The notes below the pieces were generated by a model. It searched no databases, had not been told where the DNA came from, and saw nothing but the letters and a program-made list of their open reading frames with translations. The translations under genes were made by a program, and so were the position numbers. Below are positions 1 through 12,357 of a stretch of DNA of 64,000 nt, piece by piece (positions within the stretch are counted from its first letter, which is position 1; every line of letters begins with the position of its first letter). Source of the DNA: Laburnicola sp. R22_1 (taxonomy: Eukaryota > Ascomycota > Dothideomycetes > Pleosporales > Didymosphaeriaceae); assembly GCA_014281115.1 (NCBI GenBank), contig JACONQ010000007.1, positions 3,216,062 through 3,280,061 of the forward strand, written 5' to 3'.

Positions 1-1267
1 TAAGTATAGAGGGTGTATAGGATAATTATATAATAAAAGGAAATAATATAATAGAACTAATTTAGTATTAATTGCTTATCTTTAGAAAGGGTGTAAGTAG
101 AAAGAAAAATATCCTATAATGTATAGGCAGCAGCGCACAGACATTATATAATCCCTATATAATACTATTATGCAACAATATTAAAACCTTAACTCTCTTA
201 GGTGCCCTTGCCCATATAGTATACAGATAATAATAGTATTTAAATTATTAGAATAAGTAGGCCTTAAGCTTTTAAGCTTAGAGATAATAAATATATTCCT
301 TTCTAAAAAAGTAGGAAGCTATTATATATATGGTAGTATACCTTTTATAAACTATTACTTTTTATTTTTAGAGTATAATTACTACTTTTTAGTTTAGGTG
401 TTATATTTAGAGTTACTAGTTTTTACTTATTCTATAGTGTATAAATTCCTAACTATTTACTAGACCTAGTAATAGTCTATATATTACTTTTTTCTAGTTT
501 TAAGTAGCTCGTTAGCTAGCTAATTGCTTATTTATATTAGAGATTCCCCTCTTTAGTTTAAGACTAAAATTTATAATAAAACTTAAAACTAAAGTAAGCT
601 TTAGAATTATATTATAAGTTTTTTTAGAATTCTAAATTTTACCTTTGTATAAAATAGTTATAAGCTTTAGAGCTTATTTCTAGGGTATATTTTATTTATG
701 CTTATCTCTATAAAATAAAGACTTATTACAAGTAATATTTTGCGTTATAATTACTTAGTTAAGCATTAGAACCTATGTTCTATAGATAGTTAAGACTATA
801 TAGCCTACTAAATACTTAATATAGCCCCTTAGATTTATCTTAAATCTGCGCCTATTATGCCTAGCTACCTATTCTCTATTTAGAGGATAAGCATAATAGC
901 TATAGGTATAAATACTACTTTAATTTAGCCTTAACTCTGCTATTATAGCTCTAGTTTAAACTAATTAATAGTAGTAGAAATACTATTAAAACCAGCTTTT
1001 AAGAATTGTATTTATAAATTAAGAGCTCTAAAGAGTAATTAGGCGTTTTTATAAAGGTATACACTGGCTAATACTACTTTACCTTAAAGCTTAATAAAAA
1101 AATTTATACTTAGGTACATTTTAATAAATATATTAATAAGCTTTTAGTGTACTTACTTAGGTATACTATTAGTTTTTACTATAAGGTAATATAGTTTAGC
1201 GCTTAATTTCTTTTTATTAGTTTAGTTTTTAAAATATAAGCGTTCTTTTTATAGAAGTAATACTATT
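1..1267. other. AT-rich RIP-degraded tract, no recognisable gene
   Basis: Very AT-rich sequence with stops in all frames and a high density of TA dinucleotides, as expected from heavy repeat-induced point mutation. No long ORF, terminal repeat or recognisable transposase motif was found. Probably an old transposon remnant. Confidence 0.6.
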
Positions 1268-1842
1268 AGAAAGAGAAACGTCGCAGACCTTTTAGTATAT
1301 AGTACAACGCTGTAAGAAAAAGCTATAGGTATGCTAAAAATATATTAAAAAAAGGCAACGTAGTACAATAGGTTAGGCTAGGGACTATTTGTTAGCACGT
1401 GTAAATTAGCCCCTTATACTAATAAGGTAGTTAATTATAGTGTGCTATTGTCTATAGATACTAAAGTTAAAGTTAAAAATAAGAATATAACGCGGCCTAT
1501 ACATAAAGTATAAAAATCTACAACTAAATTAAGTATATATCCACCCTTACACACAGAGTATAATAGGGTAACGAAAGGTTAAAAGGTAGGTATTAATTAT
1601 TAAGTAATGCGGCGGGTGGGCGGGCATGTTAGAGTATTGTTATAGTAGGGTTAGTTGTCTTAGAAGCTAGAGGAGGCGTTAAAAAAACCTTAACGCACTT
1701 TAGTTCTAGAACGTGGCATATATATAACGTTATATAATATTATATAGGCGCTGATAATACAATAAAAAATGCAGTAATTAAACGTAGTGGGGCCACTTAA
1801 AAACTAATAAGTAGAGGCAGTTTATACTCCTGCCTAGAAGGG
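1268..1842 (-). repeat. Family A dispersed element, copy A1, internally deleted
   Basis: Reverse-strand copy of the 1.3 kb repeat seen many times in this window. One end carries the GCAGACCTTTTAGTATA block and the other the GGCAGTTTATACTCCTGCCT block; about 700 bp of the middle is missing. Flanks AAGTAATACTATT and AAGTATTACTATA look like a mutated 13 bp target duplication. Confidence 0.65.
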
Positions 1843-2167
1843 AAAGTATTACTATATTCTTATTTTAGTAGATAACTATAATTTTAACCTTATATTTAGT
1901 TTCTACTATTTTAGCAAATAGCTTAAATATATTTATAATCTTAGAAACTAGTTTTAAGACTATATTAAAGACAAAGAGCTTGCTACTACATTCTTTCTTA
2001 ATAATTAAGTACTATTCTTCTTTAAGTATACTTAAAGAAAAGTTAAAAAGATTCTATAAACTTTAGTAGAAATTTTAGGTAATTTTTATATGGTTATCTT
2101 AAGATTTCCTATATAGTATATATTATTAAGCAATATTTATGAACTTATTTTAGTATTTTATTAATAT
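1843..2167. other. AT-rich tract, nothing recognised
   Basis: Short AT-rich stretch between two family A copies, with no ORF, terminal repeat or motif that I can assign. Confidence 0.5.
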
Positions 2168-3655
2168 GAGAAAGAAAAATATTGCAGACCTTTTAGTATA
2201 TAGTATAACGCTATACGGGAAAGCTATAGGTATACTAAAAACACTTCTTCTAGACAGAAGTATAAACTGCCTCTACTTATTTAGTTTTTAAGTTGCCCTA
2301 CTACGTTTAATTACTATGTTTTTTTATTATATTACAGCGCCTATATAGTATTATATAATATAATCTTATGTGTAAGCGCTAAGCCCTAGGACTAGAGCGC
2401 ATTAAAGTTTTTCTAACGTCTCCTCCCAACTTCTAAGACAACTAACTCTATAATAATAACACTCTACCTATCTGTCTACCTACTATATTACTAGATAATT
2501 AATACCTACCTTTTAATCTTTTACCGCGTTACTAGATAATTAACTTCTTAGAATCCCTAGACGCACGTGCTATCACTACTATAATATATAATAAATTATG
2601 CGCGCTTTATACTCCTAATACTAAATAGCACCCTAATACTTTTAGTGTTAGCCTTACTCTACCTATTACCTATAAAAGTTCTATAGTATAAGCGCGTATT
2701 TGTATATCTACTATATCTTTATTACTTATTTCTAGCAGAATCTATTTGTATAACAACCCTCTAGGACCTTTAGATTAAATAGTAGCGTCTTGTGTTTTAT
2801 ATATCTCTAACAACTTTTAGTAAATTTAGCCTATTGCTTTTTAAAATAGCTCTAGTTTAGTTTATTTATAACATAGCTAAGGACTAGGCTACTAAGATAG
2901 TAGAAAGAGAGCTATAGGTTAAAATTTATAGCCCCTAAAGCACCTAAGTATTTACTAATGCTATAATAAAATAAACTATCTATAGTAATCTATTTACTAT
3001 ATAACCTATATTATACAGCTATAGTATTAGCAATATTAGAAGGCGTTTAATCTTTATAATACTAACCCTAGGTATTTTAGTTAGCGTTATTCTTCGTATT
3101 ATTCTTCGTATTATTATATATATATATAGGCGCGTGACCGCCCGCCCTATAAAAAGCGCATTATTTAGTTAAAGAAAGGCTATTAGTACCTTAGTAGATA
3201 GTAACTTTAAGGTCTTGCGCAACAATATACTCTATATATTAGGCCAATAAACACTTAATCTAGTTACGAATTTTTATACTTTATACGTAGGCAGCTGCGT
3301 TATATTATAATCTTTAATTTTTACTTTAGTATCTATAGACTATAATATACTATAATTAACTATCTTATTAGTATAAAGGACTAATTTGCATGTGCGAACA
3401 AGCAGTCCCTAGCCTAACCTACCTCTAGGCAGCTTCACCTCTTTTAATGTCTTTTTAGCACACCTATAGCTTTTTCTTATAGTATTATACTATATACTAG
3501 AAGGTCTGCAATATTTCTCTTCTAGATACTAAAATTATGTTAAAAAAAAGTAAAGTAGTAAAATAGATTAGACTAGAAACTATTTATTAGCACGTGGAAA
3601 TTAGTCCCTTATACTAATAATAAGGTAGTTAATTATGAGATATACTAGATACTAA
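2168..3655 (-). repeat. Family A copy A2, split by copy A3
   Basis: The GCAGACC end (2168-2244) and its continuation (3526 to about 3650) lie on the reverse strand and are separated by an intact forward copy (2245-3525). Joining the two flanks restores the run through GGTATACTAAAA into the TTAAAAAAAAGTAAAG stretch seen in other copies. This shows that the family was mobile and inserted into itself. Confidence 0.65.
2245..3525 (+). repeat. Family A full-length copy A3 (1,281 bp)
   Basis: It runs from a RIP-altered CCCTCCTAG-type start to the GGTCTGCAATATTTCTCTTC end. No coding capacity is visible. The flanks share ATACTAAAA, the start of an imperfect 13 bp target duplication (2232-2244 and 3526-3538). 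It is nested inside copy A2. Confidence 0.7.
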
Positions 3656-6181
3656 CCCTCCTAGGTAAGAGTATAAACTACCTTCACTTATTAAGTTTTT
3701 ATGTGGCCCTACTACGTTTAATTACTGCATTTTTTATTATATTACTAGCGTTTACATAATATTATATGCGCGCTAAGCCTAGAGCGCATTAAAGTTTTTT
3801 TAATATCTCTCCTAGCTTCTAAGACAACTAACCCTACAATAATAGCATCTTAACTTGCTTGCCCACCTGCCGCGTTACTAGATAATTAATACTACCTTAT
3901 AACCTTTTACTACGTTACTAGACTATTAACTACTTAAAATCTCTACTTTACTCTACTACTATAATATATAATAAATTACGCGCACACTTCCTACTCCTAA
4001 TACTAAATAGCACCCTAATACTTTACTAGCTTTACTTTATTTATTACTTATAAAAGTTCTATAGTATAAGTACATATTTGTATATCTAGTACACCTCTAG
4101 CACCTACTTAGGATAACTACTATTTTTAAAATAAGTAGCTATTAATTAGAGATTTAATATTAGATAGTAATTACTATAAGCTACGTAGTAGTATATAGCT
4201 ACTAACTTAGACACTTACTATATAAAATATTTATATTCTTCTAGTTCTTATTTTAAATAATTATAAGCATCTTATACCTAAACTAGTATAGGGCAATGTA
4301 TATTGTAAAGCTTATTTTGCCTTTAATTCTAGACTTCTACTTACTAAAATCTATACTCTTCTTAATATAGCAATCTAATTCTATAGCAGCTATCTACTTA
4401 CTATATAGGTCCTTAGTATAGACACCTATATAGTTTTTAATATTAAGTAGCATCTAGCTATTACACTTAGCTATCTTATACCTAGCTGTGTTATTATATA
4501 TATCTTCTAGGTAGGAGCGTAATACTGCACGTCTAGTAGTAATAGCGTCTTTAGAATAAGAAATAAATATAGCAACCTTAAGATCTTGTGTAATAATTAA
4601 ATATATTATATAGTAGATAGATAAATACTTAATTTTTATAAACTAGTTGCGGATTTTATATTACGTGCGCATAGGTAACTACATAGTATATTATTAACTA
4701 CCTCTAGCCCCTCCTAGGCAGGAGTATAAACTGTCTCCACTTATTAGTTTTTGAGTGACCCCACTGTGTTTAATTGCTGCTTTTTTTATTATGTTTCTAG
4801 CACTCATATAATATAATGTCACGTGCGAGCGCTAAGCCCTAGGACTAGAGCGCGTTAAAGTTTCACTAACGTTCTCCCCCTAGCTTTTAAGACGATAAAC
4901 TTATAATAATAACATTCTAACTTGCTTGCCTACCCGCCATATTACTAAATAATTAATACTTACCTTTCGAACTTTTGCCGCGTTACTAGACAATCTACTA
5001 CTTAAAACTCTTAGACGTACGCTTTGCCACTACTACGATATATAATAAATTGCGCGCACGCCTACTTTTAATACTACATAGTACTCTACTATTCTTTGCT
5101 AATAATCTATTAACCTATTAACTTCTAGACACCTAGCTATTACTCTACCTATCTCCTATAAAAATCCTATAGTATAAGCGCGTACTTATATATCCTCTAC
5201 GCCTCTAGTACCTACTTAGTATAGCTGTTATTATAGAAGTAACGAGCTATTAATTAGAGATCTAATATTGCTTATGGCTCTTAGTAGTAATTGCTCCTAT
5301 AAGCTACACAGTAGTATATAGCTACTAGCCTAGACTCTTACTTTATAAAAATGTCTATATTCTTCTAGTTCTTATTTTTAATAGTTGTAAGCACCTTGCA
5401 CCCAAACTTACATAGGGTAATTTATATTATAAGACTTATTTCGCTTTTAATTCTAGGCTTCTACTTACTAATATTTATATTCTGCTTAATATAGCGATCT
5501 AATTCTATAGTAGCTATTTACTTACTATATAGGTCCTTAGTATAGACTATATAGTTTTTAACGTTAAGTAGTATCTAGCTATTATATCTGGCTGTGTTAT
5601 ACCTAGCCGCGTTATTATTTGCGTCTCCTAGGTAGGAGCGCGATACCACACGTCTGGTAGCAATAGCGATGGCGTCTTTGGAGCGAGAGATAGATATGGC
5701 GATCTTAAGGTCTTGCGCGACAATTAAACGTATTGTTATTAGGTAGTAGATAGATAAACACTTAATTCCTAGTTATGCATTTTATATTATATTTGTATAG
5801 GCAACTACGTATTATATTGTTACTTTAGTACCTAGTATATCTTATAATTAACTACCTCTAGTAGGAGGGGCTGATTTGCACGTGCTAACGAACAGTTTCT
5901 AGCTTAACCTATCTATCTCTAAGCTGCTTTACCTTCTTTAATGCGTTTTTAGCACACCTATAGCTTTCCCTTACAGCGTTGTACTGTATACTAAAAGGTC
6001 TACAATATTTCTCTTCTAAACTACCTCTAGCATAAAGGGCTAATTTATATATGCTAATAAACAGTCTCTAGTCTAGCCTATCTTACTACTTTACCTTTTT
6101 TAATGTGTTTTTAGCAGACCTATAGCTTTTCCTTATAGCGTTATACTATATACTAAAAGGTCTAGGATATATCTCTTTCTA
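3656..6181 (+). repeat. Family A copy A4, split by copy A5
   Basis: Full-length forward copy (3656-4708 plus 6032-6181). Its target duplication is ATACTAGATACTAA (3642-3655) and ATACTAGGTACTAA (6182-6195): 14 bp with a single G/A difference. Copy A5 is inserted in its 3' third. Confidence 0.7.
4709..6018 (+). repeat. Family A full-length copy A5 (1,310 bp)
   Basis: One of the best preserved copies, running from CCCTCCTAGGCAGGAG to ATATTTCTCTTCTA. It is flanked by a perfect 13 bp direct repeat AACTACCTCTAGC (4696-4708 and 6019-6031). No ORF of note; noncoding or dead. Confidence 0.75.
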
Positions 6182-6195
6182 ATACTAGGTACTAA

Positions 6196-6390
6196 AGTTA
6201 ATAATATAATATATAGTTGCCTATACAAATATAATATAAGTTTTATAAGTAGATATAAATTAGGTCTTTATCTATTCTTATATATATAGTATATTTAATT
6301 ATTACGCAAGACCTAAAGGTAATAATTTAGTATAGCTATCCCTTATTCTATAAATGCTATTGCCACTGGATAAATAGTCTTATAACTATA
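6196..6390. other. AT-rich tract, nothing recognised
   Basis: Part of it resembles an internal piece of family A (the GTTGCCTATACAAATATAATATAAG stretch in reverse), so it is probably another fragment. No gene. Confidence 0.4.
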
Positions 6391-8832
6391 TATTAAAGAT
6401 CTTTGTTATATAGAAATTCTAACTAAGGATAAGTCTACACTATATATAGAGAGAAGTAAAACAGAAGGTACTATAACCTAGTACCTAGTATATAGTTATA
6501 GTAACAAAATATATATAAAATAATAATAATTTTATTATTAGTATTCTATATAATAGTATTATTAATAGTAGTTAATATATAGTCTACTATCTAGTATAAC
6601 TAAGTTACATATTATTTCTTAACTAGTACACTATTAGAGAGCTATACTAGAGCGTAGAGTTATAACTATAGTTTACTATACGTATATATTATAAGTCTGC
6701 CTTTTATAATATTTACAATATCTAAAAATTCTTTCTCTTTAACACACATAATACTAAGTTCTTTAAATCTAAGTTTTTAATATATATAGAAATCTAGCTT
6801 TCTAGTGTTCTAAAATTAAGTTATTTAATACCTATAGTTAGAGAGCTACTAAAGAATTTAAAACTAGTATAGACAACTAGCTAGGTAATATTAGCTATCT
6901 AGCCTACCTACTATAAAACATAGTTAAGACAGGCCTACTAGAGGACTAGATTAATTACACTATCTTAAAGGTTATAACTAATAATCTATTTAAACTATAC
7001 ACTATTTTTATATAACTCTAGATCTTTAAGTACAAGTCTATCCTTTTATATAAAGGCCTAAGCAATAATATAGCAATATTTATATAATAATAATAGCTTC
7101 TTACTATTGCGCTATTAGCAAGGCTAAAGAATTGACTAAAATATAGTAATAGGTAACTAATAGAAAAAGAGAAAAAGTTTTTTTATATTGCTAGAGCGCA
7201 CGCACAGCTATAGTAGAAGAAGCTTCTCGTAATAATTAAGATTTTACGAGTGTATAAGAATAATAAAAAGCAAAGATAGTAGCGTAATAAGGGTAAGAGT
7301 AAGTAGTAGTAGAGAAAGTATAAAGAAAATAAGTAGTGGCAAAGTCCTAGAAGGTAGTATATAGCTTACTAGTTTTAAGGAGGATCTACTATAAAAAAAT
7401 AATAAAATAGTTAGGTTAGTTACTAGTAATATTCTTATTAATATTATTATAGTAAAAATAATATTAAAGAAATTATTAAGTACATAATATAGTGGTTAGC
7501 TAAACAGTCGGCCTAGGATCACGTAATATTACAAATTAACTCTAGGGGAGAATTATAACTATATATATATAACAAAGCTAATAATACTAACAATACTAAT
7601 AACACTAATAATACTAATAATATGACTAACTATATAGTATATAAATTAGCCTAACTAATTTATTACACTATATTAAGAAAAATCTAAGTGGTTTAAGGAC
7701 TATAAACACTAAGTTATTTCTTACTCTTTATTAATTTAGCTACCTAGTACTTAGCTAACATAATAATAAGTACTAAAGCTATATTAAAAAGTAATAGGCT
7801 AGAATTGCTAAAAGTTATTAAAGATATATAAAATACAATAAGCTACTATTTAATTTAAAGGGCCTAGAGAATTATTAGCGTAAAGAATACTACTAGAAAT
7901 AGATAATAAACGTATAGTAGATATATAAATACACGCTTATACTATAAGATATTTATAAATAATAGATAAAGTAAGGCTAGTAAATTATTAAAGTGCTATT
8001 TAGTATTAAAAGTTAGGAGCGTACGTATAATTTATTATATATTATAGTAGTAGTATATTTAGAAGTTTTAAGTAGTTAATTACTAGGTAATAGGGTAGTA
8101 GGTAGAGGTCTATTATCTAGTAAAGTAGTAAAAGATTAAAAGGTAGATGTTAGTTATTTAGTAATATAGTAGGTAGGTAAAGTGTTATTATTATAGGTTG
8201 TTTTAGAAACTAGGCAAGGTATTAGAAAAACTTTAACATGCTTTAGCTTAACACGCATATAATATAATATTATATAGGCACTATAATATAATAAAAAAAT
8301 AGTAATTAAGCGCAGTAGGGCCACTTAAAAACTAAATAAGTAGAGGCAGTTTATACTCTTGCCTAGAAGAAATATTTTATTAATATACACGTTTTGCACA
8401 TTATATATAAGCGCTTATAGCGCCTTCTACCTAAAATATTTTAACTTTAAATACTAAAGGTGCTTACTATCTATTCATTAGTAGTTTATAAATAATTATT
8501 TTTAAGCTTTTATAATAGCCATAGTAGTAAAAATAAAAATAAAGGCTTATATTTAATAAATGTTAGGTTATAAATATAGCGTAACTTTATTAGAATAATA
8601 CTTAAATTAAGAGAACTAATATATTAAAAATCTTTGTTGTGTAAAGATTCTAACTAAGATTGAGTCCACACTATACACAAAGGGAAGTAAAATAGAAGGC
8701 ACTTAAACCTAGTACCTAATACATAGTGGTAGTAATAAAATATATACAAAATAATAATAATTTGTTGTTAACTTTATTTACGGTAGTATTGTCGACGATA
8801 GTTAATAGACAGTCTGCTATCTGGCAGAGAAC
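6391..8832. mobile_element. Degenerate short LTR element (about 2.4 kb)
   Basis: Two direct repeats of about 210 bp (6391-6600 and 8622-8832) share the TCTTTGTTRTRTA start, the AACCTAGTACCTARTAYATAG block and the AGTCTRCTATCT end. Both sides are followed or preceded by CTATA (6386-6390 and 8833-8837), consistent with a 5 bp target duplication. The interior has only RIP-ruined coding sequence and a reverse family A fragment. At 2.4 kb it is too short for a full gag-pol; a deleted or non-autonomous element is likely. The superfamily cannot be assigned. Confidence 0.55.
8040..8371 (-). repeat. Family A fragment A6 inside the LTR element
   Basis: Reverse-strand piece of the CCCTCCTAGG end of family A, recognisable by GGCAGTTTATACTCTTGCC and by the CTTAAAAACTAAATAAG block that precedes it. 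The other end is missing. Confidence 0.6.
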
Positions 8833-8912
8833 CTATATATAATATAGAATTTAAACCTAAATACTAAATTTTAGCTTTATATAAATAAGCTTCTAATATA
8901 ATATTAATATAG

Positions 8913-8963
8913 CTTTCTCTTATAGCGTTGTACCGTATACCACAAGGTCTGCGATATTTCTCT
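8913..8963 (+). repeat. Severely 5'-truncated family A copy A7
   Basis: Only the last 51 bp or so of family A is present (GCTTTCTCTTATAGCG to GGTCTGCGATATTTCTCT). It sits between two perfect 22 bp direct repeats (8891-8912 and 8964-8985). A 3'-end-only copy with its own target duplication is the classic product of target-primed retroposition. Confidence 0.7.
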
Positions 8964-8985
8964 TTCTAATATAATATTAATATAG

Positions 8986-9969
8986 AAACTCTTAACTACT
9001 TTTATATTCTTAGCACGTAAGTTCTTAGTATCAGCTCTTTTTATACTATTTAAGATATTCTTAATAAGATAATCTTTTATACTAAACATTAGCTTTTTAC
9101 GCTCTTTTTAATTACTAAGCAGGAGGCTCTGCTTTTTTTGTCATATTATTTAAGATGAAAGCATTTATCGTGTTACCCCTAGGTAATTAATTTAACGCCA
9201 CATACTAAAGATTAGAAAGGACTAAGTTTTAGTATCTACGCTCTAGAGCAAATTTAAGCGCTTAAATAAGTTTAAAACTAGAATATTATAATTATTAATA
9301 CAGTGCACTATAGCGCTACTATTAAGAATAGTGCTTACTAAAAATAAATAAGCTTTATAATAAAAAGTAGGATACATCCCTAAGTTAGTATTTAAGCTTA
9401 TAGTAATAGTTTTAGTTTGGTTAAAAAGCATATAAGCTATATTTTTAGAGTACCTTAGCTAACTTAAAGCACTAGATATCTTAGCTAATAAAATTTAACT
9501 AGCCTCTTTAATTTTTTTTTAAATTTATTTTACCTAAATATAAGATAATTAAGGAATTTTTTTAAGTTGCTAAGAGAATAACTAGTAGTTATTTCTTTAG
9601 CCTTTTTTAGTGTACGCGTACTTAAGAGTTTAATATTTAAAAAATACTAATAGTATTTATTCTTTAAAGGTAGCTTATATAAATAAGAATATAAAGCCTA
9701 CTTACTATAACTACTACTTCTAGTTTAGTTTCTAGTACTTAAATTTATACTTATTTTTTAAAACTTATAAAAACTAAGCTTTTCTTACTTTAAGTAGACT
9801 TAATAAAATACTATTATAAAAGTACTAAGAAAACCTTTCTAACTTTATTAAACTTTTTTATAAACACAACTACATCCTATAGCTATACTATAGTAAAAGA
9901 AAATCTAGCTATAACCTTTTTTCTATATACTAGCTCTATAAGATATTATATAAATATGTATAAAAGCAA
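8986..9969. other. AT-rich tract, nothing recognised
   Basis: RIP-degraded sequence with short spurious ORFs only. No terminal repeats or conserved motifs found. Confidence 0.5.
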
Positions 9970-12357
9970 TCCTCCTGGGCAGAAGTATAAACTACCTCCA
10001 CTTATTAGTTTTTAAGTGCTCCTACTACGTTTAATTACTACGTTATTTTATTACGTTACTAGTACCTATATAATTTTATATAATATTACGTACGTGCTAA
10101 GCCCTAGGACTAGAGCGCGTTAAAATATTTCTAACATCTACCCTAGCTTCTAAGACAACCTATAATAATAATACCCTATCTACTTACTTACCTGCTATGT
10201 TACTAGACAATTAACACCTATCTTTTGACCTTTTACTACGTTACTAGATAACTAACTACTTAAAATCCCTAAACGCACGCTTTGCTACTATAATATATAG
10301 TAAATTATGTGCGCGCCTACTCTTAACACCTAATAGCACCCTACTATTCTCTACTAATAACTTATTAACCTATTAATCTTTAGTATACTTCTCTAGTATT
10401 AGCCTTACTCTACCTATCTTCTATATAAATCCTGTAGTACAAGCGTGTACCTATATATACCTAACACTTCTTGCAGCTATTCTATATAAATTCTACTTTA
10501 ATAATTATGCTATAGCTTCTTTAGATTATATAGCCTTAGTTTGTTCTTTTAAAACTTTTTATAACTTTTGCCTATTCTCTTCTATTGCCTTTAAAAATAT
10601 ATCTAGTAACTCTTATTAATATAGCTAAGTATAAGGTAGCTAAACTAGTAAAGACTAAGCTATAAGTTAAGTTCTATATTTATAGTCCCTATATACTTAT
10701 TAAGGTAGTAGGACTTTAATAAACTAGCTAAGGCGATTTATTTGCTATACTACTTATATTCTACTACTATATAGTTAGTAATATTAGGCGTTTAATCTTT
10801 ATAATACTAATTTTAGCTAGCTTTATTATTATTATTATCTTTTTTATTATATATATATATATGTGTAACTGCCTGCCTAGTAGTAATAGCGTTATTAGGG
10901 CAAGGAATAGCTATACTAAATTATAACCTTAAGGTCTTGCGTGATAATATACTCTGTATATAAGGGTGGTGGTCGCATTATTTATTTAGTATTAATCACC
11001 TTTTTTAATATATATTTTTTGATTTAAGCCTGCATAGGTTAGGATAGAAAGGCCGCTCTAGTACAGCGCCTAAAAATATAGTCTACTAGTCTCTGCTAAC
11101 GCGATAACAGTTTATAAGGACAGTTTATAAACTATATACTTGCCTAATATTAATAAATACTCTAACTCTAAGTTACTTAAAGTGTGTATAGAAAACTAAC
11201 TCTTACTTTATTATTACTATTATTAGTAATTGCACCGCTTACGCATTACGCTTACTATCTACCGCTATAATAATTATAAGAATCTAACGCATCTACGCAA
11301 CACTTCCCTTCCTTAGCAACTTATTAATAAATATTTTTTCTCCTTAATTCTGCCTTTTATTGCCGTCTTTCTAACTAGTAATAATATAAGAAACTATAGT
11401 AGAAACTCTATGTATCTATTATTACTACTTCTATAGTTACTAATCTATTACTAGTCTAACTAGTAAACTAGAACTGCTTTGTATAGAGTAAGGTATACCT
11501 TTTACTTTCTATTAATAATACCCTAGACAGAGTAGTATTCTAGTGTAGACCTAGTAATAGTGGCAAGCGGATAGATCTCTAGAGCGAACTTTTAGGCAGC
11601 CTTAATAGCAGTATTAGTATTAAAGCTTAGGAAGATAGTAGGAAATAAAGTAATAGTAGATTCCTTATTAAGGTTAACCTTAATATAGAGATAGAGCGTT
11701 AGTGTACCTATAGTGTATATAAGTTCCTACCTAGTATATATTACTTATAAGTAGTATATAAACCTGCTAATATAGCTATTACTTTTAGCAATCTCTAGGA
11801 ATAATAGTAGAGAGAGACGATAGTGTAACGCACCTTCTTATTCCCCCTACTCTAAACTAGTATAGCGATATAGCCTTACCTATAGTTTTGTATGTGAATT
11901 TTTTTTTAGTTAGAGTAGGCACGCTAAGCTCGCTTAGCGAGCTTATACTGCGCTAACCCTTTTTATTAATATCTTAAAACACTTTTCTGTGTATATAATA
12001 GTAGGAGGGATAACTGCTATTATTATTATCTTTTTATTAGAAATCTATTAGTTATAAAAAAGAACCTATATAAGGGTAGATAAATACTTAATATATTTAG
12101 TCGCGAATTTTTATACTTTATGCGTATACTACATTATATTCTTATCTTTAACTTTAACTTTAGTATCTATAGACTATAGTACACTATAATTAACTATCTT
12201 ATTAGTATAAGGGACTAATTTGCATATGCTAATAAATAGTCTCTAGCCTAATCTATTTTGCTGCTTTGCCTTTTTTTAATATGTTTTTAGTATATCTATA
12301 GCTTTCCCTTATAGCGTTATACTATATACTAAAAGGTCTACGATATTTCTCTTCCTA
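9970..12357 (+). repeat. Family A copy A8, split by a 1.1 kb insertion
   Basis: Forward copy running from CCTCCTGGGCAGAAG to GGTCTACGATATTTCTCTTCCT. The flanks ATATGTATAAAAGCAA and ATATGTAAAAGTAA look like a 14-16 bp target duplication with a 2 bp indel. It is split at 10,966. Confidence 0.65.
10967..12066. mobile_element. Unclassified 1.1 kb insertion with 10 bp target duplication
   Basis: It interrupts family A copy A8 and is flanked by perfect direct repeats TATATAAGGG (10957-10966 and 12067-12076). The interior is AT-rich and has no ORF. No clear terminal inverted repeat was seen, so the class is unknown. Confidence 0.5.
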
